From an uncultured Collinsella sp. (GTDB lineage: Bacteria > Actinomycetota > Coriobacteriia > Coriobacteriales > Coriobacteriaceae): a DNA stretch of 64,000 nt. Position 1 is the first letter of the stretch. Each line of letters starts with the position of its first letter. Shown here piece by piece: positions 32,842 to 41,964 of this stretch. The stretch lies in NCBI GenBank assembly GCA_938005465.1, contig CALLNU010000020.1, positions 1 through 64,000 of the forward strand. Reading direction: 5' to 3'. The translations under genes were made by a program, and so were the position numbers. The notes beneath the pieces were generated by a model. It made no database searches and had not been told where the DNA came from. It saw only the letters and a program-made list of their open reading frames with translations.

Positions 32842-33831
32842 CTACTCGTCGTCTCCGTCGTTGGGGTCGCCCTTGAGGGTGTTGATGTCCAGGTACTGGT
32901 TATCGTCCTCTTTTTGCTGGGTCTCCGACTCCGCTTGGGTGGGGCCGCGGAACAGCTGGAATCCCTCAAACGCAATGACACCGAGCAGGGCAATGATAAT
33001 GGCGATAAAGGCAACCTTGACTGCCTGCGGAAATTCCGAGAAACGCAGCGCCTTTTCCTCGGCGTAATAATCGGCGAAGCGCTCTTCGCCCATGCTTTTG
33101 GTATACGCCGGCGCGGACGCGGCCTCCGGGTCATATTCCGGTGTAGGCGTGGCGGCGTACGGATCGTTGAGATAATCGCTCGATGCGGTGCCATAATCCT
33201 CGGTCTCGATGCGACCGGTGCCAGCATAGTCATCGGAATAATCGGAATATGCCGCACCGCCCTCATAGTCCGCGGCGCTCGTGTTGGCGGCAAAAAGCGG
33301 GTTAACTGGAACATCGAGCGCCGGCATGCCGGTAGAGGTCTCATCCAGATCGGTTGCAGTCCAGGAATCGTAGGCAACCTGATAGGCAACGGGCTCATCG
33401 AGCCTTGCGACCGGAGGCTTGCGTGCCGCAGGAACAGGCAACTGCTGGGCGCTGTACATAACAGTGCTGTCGGCCGATTTGCCCTGCGTCGCTGCTGCGA
33501 GAAATGCCGCCGTCTCGGACGGGTCGCTTGCGGGGCGGGGAGCGGGCGTGGGCGCCGAAGTGGGTGCGGGTGTAGGCGCGGGCGTCGAAACAGCCGGCTG
33601 CGCAGGAGTCGGCGCAGATGCGGTCTTAGGCGCAAGTGCGGGATTGGGGCTTGACGGGCGAGCCCCGCCGCCGCCCATGAGTTCGTCGGCGGTCCACGGG
33701 CGATCATCCATCACATCGTCAAGGCTCAGCGAAAACAGGTCGTCTTCACCCTCATCGAACATGCGGTGCACATGTCCACCAATTGCCGGAATCAATCCGC
33801 GACCGGTGCATGATGCCTTGCTCAACGCCAT
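32842..33831 (-). CDS. Single-pass membrane protein with Pro/Ala-rich cytoplasmic region
   Basis: The 329-residue product begins MALSKASCTGRGLIPAIGGH and has an acidic FSLSLDDVMDDRPWTADELM segment near residue 35. A long Pro/Ala/Thr-rich low-complexity region follows, then an acidic Tyr/Asp-rich stretch. One transmembrane helix (VAFIAIIIALLGVIAFEGF, about 273-291) precedes a 35-residue acidic tail. The N-terminal part is probably cytoplasmic. The start is the ATG after GAAAGGA; an open frame upstream to 33927 has no such site. Function is unknown. Confidence 0.75.
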   Translation of the reverse strand: MALSKASCTGRGLIPAIGGHVHRMFDEGEDDLFSLSLDDVMDDRPWTADELMGGGGARPSSPNPALAPKTASAPTPAQPAVSTPAPTPAPTSAPTPAPRPASDPSETAAFLAAATQGKSADSTVMYSAQQLPVPAARKPPVARLDEPVAYQVAYDSWTATDLDETSTGMPALDVPVNPLFAANTSAADYEGGAAYSDYSDDYAGTGRIETEDYGTASSDYLNDPYAATPTPEYDPEAASAPAYTKSMGEERFADYYAEEKALRFSEFPQAVKVAFIAIIIALLGVIAFEGFQLFRGPTQAESETQQKEDDNQYLDINTLKGDPNDGDDE

Positions 33832-33954
33832 TCTGTTCCATCCTTTCGAAATACTAATGACATCGATTATATGGAACTTCTCAAGCGGCTCGGTCTCGGA
33901 TTCGCGCTTTCCAGAACTCGCGCCCAAAAGGGGAGGGGCAATCTAGGCGAGTGC

Positions 33955-34608
33955 CTACTTGTCGCCGGCCGCCGCCTTGGCCTCATTGAGGTAGCTATAG
34001 AAGCTGTACTTGGAGATGCCAAAGAACTCGCAGGCGCGCTCGCTCGACTTGGAAATGAGGAAGGCGCCGCGACGGTCGAGGTAGCCAATGGCACGAATGC
34101 GCTCGTCTTTGGTCATGAGTGCCGCGGGCTTGCCCACAAACTGCTCGCACTCGTGCAGCAGGTCCTCGAGCAGGTCGCCGATGTTCTTGGTAATGGGCTC
34201 GGGCTCGGTGTAGCCCGTGCCGCCGGTGCCGGTAAAGGCGTCGAGCGAACGCTCAAAAGCCTTCATGAGCGTAATGTCAAAGTTGATGCCCAAAATGCCG
34301 ACGGGTTTGCCCTCATCGTTGCGGATAAAGATCGTCGAGGACTTGAGCAGCTTGCCATCGGTGGTTTTAGTGAGGTACGGCTCGCGGTCGTGCACGTCGG
34401 TGGTGCCCTCGTGCATGGACTCAAACACAATATGGCTGGGGCCGTCACCCAGTTTGCGCCCGCTGACGTGACCGTTTTCGATCACTACGATGGAGTGGTC
34501 CACGTCATCGGTCTCCAGATCGTGGACGACGACTTCGCAGTTGGGGCCAAATTGGAGCGCCAGGCCGTGTGCAAGGCGCTTATAAAACTCAATCTGTGCG
34601 GGGGTCAT
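33955..34608 (-). CDS. YheO/DauR-type regulator, second copy
   Basis: The 217-residue product has the YheO PAS-like domain (LQFGPNCEVVVHDLETDDVDHSIVVIENGHVSGRKLGDGP, seen as two strands) with STIFIRNDEGKPVGILGIN, and a C-terminal HTH (CEFFGISKYSFYSYLNEAK). It has the same architecture as the regulator at 12055-12711 but is clearly diverged. It is divergent from ygeX and faces a 16-bp inverted repeat in the shared promoter region. It probably controls purine block B in response to a purine-derived or amino-acid ligand (inference). Confidence 0.87.
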   Translation of the reverse strand: MTPAQIEFYKRLAHGLALQFGPNCEVVVHDLETDDVDHSIVVIENGHVSGRKLGDGPSHIVFESMHEGTTDVHDREPYLTKTTDGKLLKSSTIFIRNDEGKPVGILGINFDITLMKAFERSLDAFTGTGGTGYTEPEPITKNIGDLLEDLLHECEQFVGKPAALMTKDERIRAIGYLDRRGAFLISKSSERACEFFGISKYSFYSYLNEAKAAAGDK

Positions 34609-34746
34609 AGGTGCCTTCCTAAAAATTAGTTTGGGCTCACTGTGCCATAAACCACACCTGTTCGCAAATAACGAAAGCGTCGCTGCGTTGTGTGACCGTT
34701 CGGCGGCGAAAAAGTACCGATTACGGCAACAAACAATTCGTTAGGT

Positions 34747-34799
34747 ATGCCAATCAAAAAGTGTGATAGAACATTACTAACAAACTTTTTGTTTGGCAT
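34747..34799 (+). promoter_or_regulatory. 16-bp inverted repeat upstream of ygeX
   Basis: ATGCCAATCAAAAAGT (34747-34762) pairs with ACTTTTTGTTTGGCAT (34784-34799) with a single mismatch and a 21-bp spacer. It lies midway between the divergent regulator and ygeX starts. It is the best candidate operator for the YheO-type regulator. Confidence 0.6.
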
Positions 34800-34885
34800 C
34801 CACATAAAAGTTCAGCCGTGTGAATGGGATCGGGCTGAAACGCGTATGCGGGGGCCGGCAAGAGAGGACTTAAGGAGTTCACCGT

Positions 34886-36100
34886 ATGGCCGATAAGATC
34901 CAGTGGGCGAGCAACACGATGCCCAAGAGCGATGACAAGCACTTGGGAATCATGAGCCTCGACCACGTGAAGAAGGCCCGCGCCTTCCACCAGTCGTTCC
35001 CCCAGTACACCGTCACTCCGCTTGCCCGCCTGGACGGCCAGGCCGCGCGCCTGGGCTTGTCCAACCTGTGCGTTAAGGACGAGAGCTATCGCTTTGGCCT
35101 CAACGCCTTTAAGGTCCTGGGCGGCTCGTTTGCCATGGCCAACTATATTGCCGACGAGACCGGCAAGGACGTTGCCGAGTGCACCTTCGATTACCTGACC
35201 TCCGATCAGCTGGCCAAGGATTTTGGCCAGGCCACCTTCTTTACCGCCACCGACGGCAACCATGGCCGCGGCGTGGCATGGGCTGCCAACAAGCTGGGCC
35301 AGAAGGCCGTCGTGCACATGCCCAAGGGTTCCACCAAGCCCCGCTTCGATAACATCGCCGCCGAGGGCGCCACGGTGACCATCGAAGAGGTCAACTACGA
35401 CGAGTGCGTGCGCATGGCCGCCGCCGAGGCCGATGCCTGCGAGCGCGGCGTCATCGTTCAGGACACCGCCTGGGAGGGCTACGAGAAGATCCCGTCCTGG
35501 ATCATGGAGGGCTACGGCACCATGGCTTCCGAGGCTGCCGAGCAGCTGCGCGAGATGGCCATCAACCGCCCGACGCACGTCTTTGTCCAGGCTGGCGTAG
35601 GCTCGCTCGCCGGCGCCGTGGTGGGCTACTTCACCAACCTGTATCCCGATAACCCGCCGACCTTCGTTGTGGTCGAGTGCGCTCCGGCCGCCTGCCTGTA
35701 CAAGGGCGCTGCCGCCGGCGACGGCGACCCGCGCATCGTGGACGGCGACATGCCCTCCATCATGGCCGGCCTGTGCTGCGGCGAGCCCAACATCCTGGGC
35801 TGGGATATCCTGCGCAACCACACCACCGCCTTCGTGTCCTGCCCCGACTGGGTCACCGCTCGCGGCATGCGCACCCTGGGTGCTCCCGAGAAGGGCGACC
35901 CGCGCGTCATCTCCGGCGAGTCCGGCGCTGTGACCACCGGCCTGGTCGAGACCCTCATGCTCGATCCCGAGTACGCCGAGCTCAAGGAGCTCATCGGCCT
36001 GGACAAGACGAGCTCCGTGCTCTGCTTCTCCACCGAGGGCGACACCGATCCGGATCAGTACCGTCGCATCGTCTGGGAGGGCGAATACCCCACTTGCTAA
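34886..36100 (+). CDS. ygeX: 2,3-diaminopropionate ammonia-lyase
   Basis: The 404-residue PLP enzyme has the fold-type II active-site lysine in YRFGLNAFKVLGGSFA (near residue 77), the TATDGNHGRGVAWAA phosphate-loop region and the glycine-rich QAGVGSLAGAVVG. It splits 2,3-diaminopropionate to pyruvate and ammonia. In gut bacteria this is the last carbon-yielding step proposed for anaerobic urate degradation. It heads purine block B; the ATG follows TTAAGGAGT. A GGCGGAG/CTCCGCC stem follows at 36106-36132 before ygeY, without a T-run. Confidence 0.95.
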   Translation: MADKIQWASNTMPKSDDKHLGIMSLDHVKKARAFHQSFPQYTVTPLARLDGQAARLGLSNLCVKDESYRFGLNAFKVLGGSFAMANYIADETGKDVAECTFDYLTSDQLAKDFGQATFFTATDGNHGRGVAWAANKLGQKAVVHMPKGSTKPRFDNIAAEGATVTIEEVNYDECVRMAAAEADACERGVIVQDTAWEGYEKIPSWIMEGYGTMASEAAEQLREMAINRPTHVFVQAGVGSLAGAVVGYFTNLYPDNPPTFVVVECAPAACLYKGAAAGDGDPRIVDGDMPSIMAGLCCGEPNILGWDILRNHTTAFVSCPDWVTARGMRTLGAPEKGDPRVISGESGAVTTGLVETLMLDPEYAELKELIGLDKTSSVLCFSTEGDTDPDQYRRIVWEGEYPTC

Positions 36101-36172
36101 TACTGGGCGGAGTAAATAGGTATCGCTCCGCCACCTCACAGGTAGATTCCTTCGTTTGAAAGGTTATGAACA

Positions 36173-37558
36173 ATGGCTAAAGAACTCGATTTCGACGCTA
36201 TCAAGGCTGCAGCTGAGTCCCATCGTGCTGATATGACGCGTTTTCTTCGCGCAATGATTAGCCACCCCTCTGAGTCCTGCGAGGAGGGTGAGGTTGTTGC
36301 CTGCATCAAGGCCGAGATGGAGAGCCTTGGCTATGACGAGGTCAAGGTCGACGGCCTGGGCAACGTCATGGGCTTTATGGGCGAGGGCGACAAGATCATC
36401 GCCATCGACTCCCACATCGACACCGTCGGCATCGGCAACATCGAGAACTGGGATGCCGATCCCTACGAGGGCTACGAGACCGACGAGATCATCTACGGCC
36501 GCGGCGGCTCCGACCAGGAGGGTGGCATGGCTTCTGCTACCTACGCTGCCAAGATGATGAAGGACATGGGCCTCATCCCCGAGGGCTACAAAATCATGGT
36601 CGTCGGCACCGTCCAGGAAGAGGACTGCGACGGCATGTGCTGGCAGTACATCTACAACAAGGACGGCATTAAGCCCGAGTTCGTCATTTCCACCGAGCCC
36701 ACCGACGGCGGCATCTATCGCGGTCACCGCGGCCGTATGGAGATCCGCGTCGACGTTCACGGTACCTCCTGCCACGGCTCCGCTCCCGACCGCGGCGACA
36801 ACGCCATCTACAAGATGGCCGACATCATCGCCGACGTCCGCGCCCTCAACAACAACGGCTGCGACGAGTCGACCGACATCAAGGGTCTCGTCAAGATGCT
36901 CGACCCCAAGTACAACCCCGAGCACTACGAGGATGCCCGCTTCCTGGGCCGCGGCACCTGCACCGTCAGCCAGATCTTCTACACCAGCCCCAGCCGCTGC
37001 GCCGTGGCTGACTCCTGCGCCATCTCCATCGACCGTCGCATGACCGCCGGCGAGACCTGGGAGTCTTGCCTGGACGAGATCCGCAACCTGCCGGCCGCCA
37101 AGAAGTACGGCGACGACGTGAAGGTTTCCATGTACATGTACGACCGTCCGTCCTGGACCGGCGAGGTCTACGAGACCGAGGCTTACTTCCCCACGTGGAT
37201 CAACAAGGAGACCGCTCCGCACGTCAAGGCCCTCGTCGACGCCCACAAGGCCATGTTTGGTGACGAGCGCATCGGCTGCGAGCCCAGCATGGACAAGCGC
37301 ACCGGTCGCCCGCTGTGCGACAAGTGGACCTTCTCCACGAACTGCGTTTCCATCCAGGGCCGCTACGGCATCCCCTGCGTGGGCTTTGGCCCGGGTGCCG
37401 AGTCTCAGGCTCACGCTCCCAACGAGGTCACCTACAAGGACGACCTGGTCACCGCTGCCGCCATGTATGTGGCTGCCCTGAACCTCTACGATCCGAGCCA
37501 GGCCGATGGCGACGCCACCGTGTTCCGCGCCGGTCTGACCAACAACAAGATCGATTAG
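36173..37558 (+). CDS. ygeY: YgeY-family selenium-metabolism-linked hydrolase (M20)
   Basis: The 461-residue M20-type metallohydrolase has IDSHIDTVG (first metal ligand), GRGGSDQEGGMA, the VQEEDCDG catalytic-glutamate region and GHRGRMEIRV in the dimerisation domain. Relatives are dipeptidases, deacylases and ureidohydrolases. In the urate-degradation set it is expected to act on a ureido intermediate between the ring-opened purine and diaminopropionate; the exact bond is not readable from sequence. It is 72 bp after ygeX in the same direction. Confidence 0.92.
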   Translation: MAKELDFDAIKAAAESHRADMTRFLRAMISHPSESCEEGEVVACIKAEMESLGYDEVKVDGLGNVMGFMGEGDKIIAIDSHIDTVGIGNIENWDADPYEGYETDEIIYGRGGSDQEGGMASATYAAKMMKDMGLIPEGYKIMVVGTVQEEDCDGMCWQYIYNKDGIKPEFVISTEPTDGGIYRGHRGRMEIRVDVHGTSCHGSAPDRGDNAIYKMADIIADVRALNNNGCDESTDIKGLVKMLDPKYNPEHYEDARFLGRGTCTVSQIFYTSPSRCAVADSCAISIDRRMTAGETWESCLDEIRNLPAAKKYGDDVKVSMYMYDRPSWTGEVYETEAYFPTWINKETAPHVKALVDAHKAMFGDERIGCEPSMDKRTGRPLCDKWTFSTNCVSIQGRYGIPCVGFGPGAESQAHAPNEVTYKDDLVTAAAMYVAALNLYDPSQADGDATVFRAGLTNNKID

Positions 37559-37759
37559 TCCCATTCCTCGATTTTGTTGAGCCGGGGGCCGCTCGTGTCC
37601 CCGGCACCCCCTGTTGACTTGGGGCCCGCGGTCGTTATCTCCCATGCTTCCTCAACGGTGGCGGGTCCTCGTCATGGTGCTCTGCATGTTCTAGCCACAC
37701 GCGCATGGCGGAGCACATCTACTCATTGCGATCGTTTCATCTTTAGAAAGGACATTTCC
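37559..37759 (+). other. ygeY-ygeW spacer with hairpin
   Basis: A 201-bp spacer carries a 7-bp stem GCCGGGG/CCCCGGC at 37581-37605 without a T-run. Nothing else is recognised. It may mark an mRNA processing point inside the operon. Confidence 0.35.
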
Positions 37760-38962
37760 ATGGACGCTAAGTTTACCGAGCTCGTCGAGCAGCTGAACGG
37801 CCTCGATTTTAAGGGTATGTACGGCAGCGACTTCCTGCACACCTGGGACAAGACCACCGATGAGCTCAAGGCTCTCTACATTGTCGCCGACGCACTGCGC
37901 GAGCTGCGTGAGAACAACGTTTCGTCCAAGATCTTCGACTCGGGCCTGGCCGTCTCCCTGTTCCGTGACAACTCCACCCGTACGCGCTTCTCTTTCTCTA
38001 AGGCCGCCAACCTGCTCGGCCTCGAGCTGCAGGACCTGGACGAGAAGAAGTCCCAGATCGCTCACGGCGAGACCGTCCGCGAGACCGCTACCATGATTTC
38101 CTTCATGGCCGACGTCATCGGCATCCGCGACGACATGTACATCGGCAAGGGCGACGCCTATATGGCCGAGGTCTCCGAGTCTGTCCAGCAGGCCTACGAG
38201 GACGGCGTTCTGGATCACCGTCCCACGCTCATCTCCTTGCAGTCCGACTCCGATCACCCCACGCAGTCCTCTGCCGACATGCTCTACCTCATCAACGAGT
38301 TTGGCGGTCTTGAGAACCTCAAGGGCAAGAAGGTTGCCGTCACCTGGGCCTATTCGCCCTCTTACGGCAAGCCGCTGTCCTGCCCGCAGTCGCTGATCAG
38401 CCTGCTGCCCCGCTTTGGCATGGACGTCACCCTGGCTCACCCCGAGGGCTACGACCTCATGCCCGAGGTCGTCGAGCGCGCCAAGGGCTATGCCGCCGAG
38501 TCCGGTACCACCTTTAAGCAGGTCAACACCATGGCCGAGGCCTTCGAGGGCGCCGACATCGTGATCCCCAAGAGCTGGGCTCCGTTTGCCGCCATGGAGA
38601 AGCGTACCAACCTGTACGCCGAGGGCGATGACGCCGGCATCGCAGCGCTCGAGAAGGAGCTGCTCGCCCAGAACGCCACCCATCAGGACTGGTGCTCCAC
38701 GACCGAACTCATGGAGAAGACCGCCAACGGCCAGGACACCATCTTTATGCACCCGCTGCCCGCCGACATCTCCGGTGTCTCCTGCGAGCACGGCGAGGTT
38801 AACGCCGACGTCTTCGACATGCACCGCGTGGGCATGTACAAGGAGGCCAGCTACAAGCCGTACGCCATCGCTGCCATGATGTTCCTGCAGAAGGTTGCCG
38901 ATCCCGCCGCTACCCTCAAGGCCCTCGACGAGCGTAACACCGCCCGTTGGCTCCAGGCCTAA
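37760..38962 (+). CDS. ygeW: Knotted carbamoyltransferase YgeW
   Basis: The 400-residue protein has the carbamoyl-phosphate-binding loop DNSTRTRFSFSKAA (family STRT motif), HGETVRETATMIS and the C-terminal MHPLPADISGV. YgeW-type transcarbamylases act on a ureidopropionate-type substrate, in the catabolic direction releasing carbamoyl phosphate, which a carbamate kinase would use to make ATP. No carbamate kinase is in the window. The start is the ATG after AGAAAGGAC; the longer upstream open frame covers the hairpin spacer and has no family similarity. Confidence 0.94.
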   Translation: MDAKFTELVEQLNGLDFKGMYGSDFLHTWDKTTDELKALYIVADALRELRENNVSSKIFDSGLAVSLFRDNSTRTRFSFSKAANLLGLELQDLDEKKSQIAHGETVRETATMISFMADVIGIRDDMYIGKGDAYMAEVSESVQQAYEDGVLDHRPTLISLQSDSDHPTQSSADMLYLINEFGGLENLKGKKVAVTWAYSPSYGKPLSCPQSLISLLPRFGMDVTLAHPEGYDLMPEVVERAKGYAAESGTTFKQVNTMAEAFEGADIVIPKSWAPFAAMEKRTNLYAEGDDAGIAALEKELLAQNATHQDWCSTTELMEKTANGQDTIFMHPLPADISGVSCEHGEVNADVFDMHRVGMYKEASYKPYAIAAMMFLQKVADPAATLKALDERNTARWLQA

Positions 38963-38985
38963 AGCCGGGTTGAGGTAAGCCATGT

Positions 38986-39026
38986 AAAGGGGGCGCTCTG
39001 CCAACCGGCGGGGTGCCCCTTTTTTG
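38986..39026 (+). terminator. Terminator after ygeW
   Basis: The stem AAGGGGC/GCCCCTT is followed by a run of six T. It lies 25 bp after the ygeW stop. mocA and hyuA downstream therefore may need their own promoter or readthrough. Confidence 0.75.
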
Positions 39027-39112
39027 CATCGCGGGCGTGCGGGATAAGCGCTTTCGATGTGGATGCCCGCGGCGCGAGTTATGGGTACGATGGTTTCAGG
39101 GGAGGTATCGCC

Positions 39113-39727
39113 ATGAAACTTGGATGCGTCATTATGGCTTCGGGCGAGGGCAAGCGGTTTGGCTCCAACAAGATGCTCGCCGATATCTATGGTGAGCCGC
39201 TGATTGCCCGGACCATCGATTCGGTTCCCCGGGGCTTTGACGTCGTGGTTTCGACGCGTTGGCCCGAGGTCGCCCAGATTTGCGAGGACAAGCATTGCCC
39301 GTGTGTGCTGCACGATGGCGAGCTGCGCAGCGAAAGCGTCCGTGCGGGCCTTTCGTGGGGAGTCGAACGCAACTGGAAAGGTTGCCTCTTTTTGCCGGGC
39401 GACCAGCCGCTCGTGAGTTCGGATTCTTTTGAGGCCATGGTTCGCGCGTTTGACGAGCGTGGCCGCAAACATCCGGTGCGTCTTGCGTGCAACGGTGGGC
39501 CTTCGAGCCCGGTGCTCTTTCCGGCGGAACTGTTCGATGCACTCATGTGTCTTGAGGGCAAGGACGGCGGCGGTTCGATCCTCAAGGACCGTACCGACGT
39601 GGTGCTGGTCGAGGCGCGTGCCTACGAGCTGTGGGACGTCGATACCGCCAAGGGACAGCAACGCATAACGGAGCATATCGCCGCCTGCTCGTATTTTGAT
39701 CGCGTGGCCAACTGCATCAATCAATAA
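39113..39727 (+). CDS. mocA: Molybdenum cofactor cytidylyltransferase-like protein
   Basis: The 204-residue protein has the nucleotidyltransferase P-loop-like MASGEGKRFGSNKML at the N-terminus and FLPGDQPLVSSDSF with the metal-binding aspartate. MocA joins CMP to molybdopterin to make the dinucleotide cofactor (MCD) needed by xanthine-dehydrogenase-family enzymes such as XdhD. E. coli mocA (ygfJ) lies in the same yge-ygf neighbourhood. The start is the ATG after GGGGAGG. It is 9 bp before hyuA. Confidence 0.9.
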   Translation: MKLGCVIMASGEGKRFGSNKMLADIYGEPLIARTIDSVPRGFDVVVSTRWPEVAQICEDKHCPCVLHDGELRSESVRAGLSWGVERNWKGCLFLPGDQPLVSSDSFEAMVRAFDERGRKHPVRLACNGGPSSPVLFPAELFDALMCLEGKDGGGSILKDRTDVVLVEARAYELWDVDTAKGQQRITEHIAACSYFDRVANCINQ

Positions 39728-39736
39728 GGAGCAATT

Positions 39737-41104
39737 ATGATCATCATCAAAAACGGCGCGCTCGTGACGCCCCAGGGGCTTCGCCGCGCCGATCTTGCCA
39801 TGGAGGGCGATAAGATTGTGCGGATTGCCGCGGCAATCGAGCCGGGCGAGGGCGATACCGTCCAGGACGCCACCGACTGTTGGGTGTTCCCCGGCTTTAT
39901 CGACGGCCACACGCACATGCAGTGCTGGACTGGCATGGATTGGACGGCCGATAGCTTTGAGACCGGTACGCGTGCGGCTGCCTGCGGCGGTACGACGACC
40001 ATCGTGGACTACGCGACGGCCGATCGCGGCGTGACCATGCCCGATGCCCTTGCCGAGTGGCATCATCGCGCCGACGGAACCTGCACGGCCAACTACGCGT
40101 TTCATATGGCACTCGCCGAGTGGAATGAGCGCAACCGCGCCGATCTTTCGGCTATGCGCGAGGCGGGCGTGTCGTCGTTTAAGACCTACTTTGCCTATGA
40201 CCACCTGCGCCTGAACGACGCCGAGACGCTCGAGGTGCTGGAGGAACTCAAGCGCGTGGGTGGCATGCTCTGCGTGCATTGCGAGAACGGTACGCTGGTG
40301 AATGAACTGCAGAAGCGCGTGTACGAGCAGGGGATTCATGGGCCCGAGGGGCATGCACTCAGCCGTCCGGACGTGTGCGAGGCCGAGGCCGTGAGTCGTC
40401 TGCTGTATCTGGCGCACTTAGCCGGGGACGCTCCAGTCAATGTGGTGCACCTTTCGACCAAGCTGGGGCTCGAGGCCATTCGCGCTGCCAAAGCGCGCGG
40501 GCAGAAGAACATCTATGTCGAGACCTGCCCTCAGTATCTGATGCTCGACGATACTTGCTACTTGGAGCAGGGCGAGGACGGCTTTGCGGGTGCCAAGTAT
40601 GTGATGAGCCCGCCACTGCGCCATGCCGGCGACCGTGCCGCGCTGCGCGAGGCGCTTGTGGCCGGCGAGATCGATACTATTGCGACCGATCATTGCAGCT
40701 TTAACCTGCACGGGCAAAAGGACCGCGGACGCGATGATTTCCGCGCGATTCCCAACGGCGGGCCCGGCGTGGAGCATCGTCCCGTCGCGATTGCCACGAG
40801 CTTTGAGGGCCAGCTGGGACCCGAGGATCTGTGCCGCTTGATGAGCGAGAACCCGGCGCGCGTCTTTGGCATGTATCCGCGCAAGGGCTGTCTTGCCGAG
40901 GGCGCCGATGCCGACGTGTGCGTGTGGGATCCCAAGGCGCGCTGGACGATCAGTGCCACGACGCAGCATCAGGCCGTGGACTACACGCCGCTCGAGGGCT
41001 TTGAGGCGCATGGCCGCGCCAAGGCCGTGTTTGTGAACGGCGTGCTGGCGGCACGCGACGGCGAGCCCACCGGAGCCCAACCTGGCCGCTACGTGCCCCG
41101 CTAA
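39737..41104 (+). CDS. hyuA: Dihydropyrimidinase/hydantoinase-type amidohydrolase
   Basis: The 455-residue amidohydrolase has DGHTHMQ (metal pair), SFKTYFAYD with the lysine expected to be carboxylated, VHCEN, VVHLST and ATDHCSFN, the full binuclear-metal ligand set. HyuA-type enzymes open hydantoin or dihydropyrimidine rings. In the urate set it is expected to hydrolyse a cyclic ureide derived from the purine. It follows mocA by 9 bp with AAGGAGC as ribosome binding site. Confidence 0.93.
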   Translation: MIIIKNGALVTPQGLRRADLAMEGDKIVRIAAAIEPGEGDTVQDATDCWVFPGFIDGHTHMQCWTGMDWTADSFETGTRAAACGGTTTIVDYATADRGVTMPDALAEWHHRADGTCTANYAFHMALAEWNERNRADLSAMREAGVSSFKTYFAYDHLRLNDAETLEVLEELKRVGGMLCVHCENGTLVNELQKRVYEQGIHGPEGHALSRPDVCEAEAVSRLLYLAHLAGDAPVNVVHLSTKLGLEAIRAAKARGQKNIYVETCPQYLMLDDTCYLEQGEDGFAGAKYVMSPPLRHAGDRAALREALVAGEIDTIATDHCSFNLHGQKDRGRDDFRAIPNGGPGVEHRPVAIATSFEGQLGPEDLCRLMSENPARVFGMYPRKGCLAEGADADVCVWDPKARWTISATTQHQAVDYTPLEGFEAHGRAKAVFVNGVLAARDGEPTGAQPGRYVPR

Positions 41105-41124
41105 CGGGGACGACGCCAAATTAG

Positions 41125-41862
41125 CTACCCCTGGAGGATGGTGGCGATGATGGGGCGGTCGAGAGCTGCCTCGAAGCGGTCGGCCATCGTGGGGTCGCTG
41201 AGCGTGCCGACTTGGTTGAGCATGACGCGTGCGGTGCTGAGTCCCAGCGCCTGCATCTCGGCATTGAGCACCTGGGCGACGCGCTCGGGTGTGGCGATGT
41301 CGGTGGGCTCGCAGCCGCAGCGCTCGCAGAAGAGCTCGGGGCGGTGGACAACCTCGGCGACGGGCTTGCCCAGCCCCGAGGCGCCGACGATCCAGACGAT
41401 GTTGGCCGTGCCAGAGGGAATTACCGGCTCCCAGGCGGCGTGCGCCTTGAGCGGGAGTCGCTTGCTGCCATCTGCCTCGGCCAGGACGTAGTCAAAGCGC
41501 TGTGCCAGCTCGTTGAGCGGCTCGGCGGGGGCAGAGAGCTTGCCTGTCTCCGGGTCCAAAACGCCCGCCTGGCAGATGCTTCCGTGGCTCATGCCAGCGC
41601 ATGCCTCGCAGGTGCAGCCGGGAACATGCAGGCCCCCCGGCTTCCAAGGCGCGGCGTCCAGGCGACGGCTCGACCCGTCCCACGGCACGCCGGCGACGGG
41701 GAACATGCGCGTGGCGGTACAGAGAAGCACCCTGCCGCCAGCGCGCATAAGCTCAAGGCCGAGCGTCTTCAGCAAGGTCGACTTGCCTCCACTGCCGATA
41801 ATTGCGGTAATGCCCGGCTCGATCTTGAGCGCGGAGGCAAGGTTTCCGCTCGTCGTTTCCAT
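41125..41862 (-). CDS. yqeC: Selenium-dependent hydroxylase accessory protein YqeC
   Basis: The 245-residue protein has a P-loop IIGSGGKSTLLKTL near residue 22 and EADGSKRLPLKAH, features of the YqeC family found beside selenium-dependent molybdenum hydroxylases. It also has five cysteines in GCTCEACAG and CERCGC. The role is thought to be maturation or insertion of the labile selenium/sulfur ligand; this is not proven. It is convergent with hyuA and divergent from yqeB over a 102-bp spacer holding a TATAAT at 41876-41881. Confidence 0.88.
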   Translation of the reverse strand: METTSGNLASALKIEPGITAIIGSGGKSTLLKTLGLELMRAGGRVLLCTATRMFPVAGVPWDGSSRRLDAAPWKPGGLHVPGCTCEACAGMSHGSICQAGVLDPETGKLSAPAEPLNELAQRFDYVLAEADGSKRLPLKAHAAWEPVIPSGTANIVWIVGASGLGKPVAEVVHRPELFCERCGCEPTDIATPERVAQVLNAEMQALGLSTARVMLNQVGTLSDPTMADRFEAALDRPIIATILQG

Positions 41863-41964
41863 CTGTTCACCGCCGTATAATACTGTGATAATAAATAATC
41901 ATCAGAGTAGCGGTCGAACCGCATTTGCTCTGCTCAAACCGTAGCACAGGGAGGTGTCCCGGGA

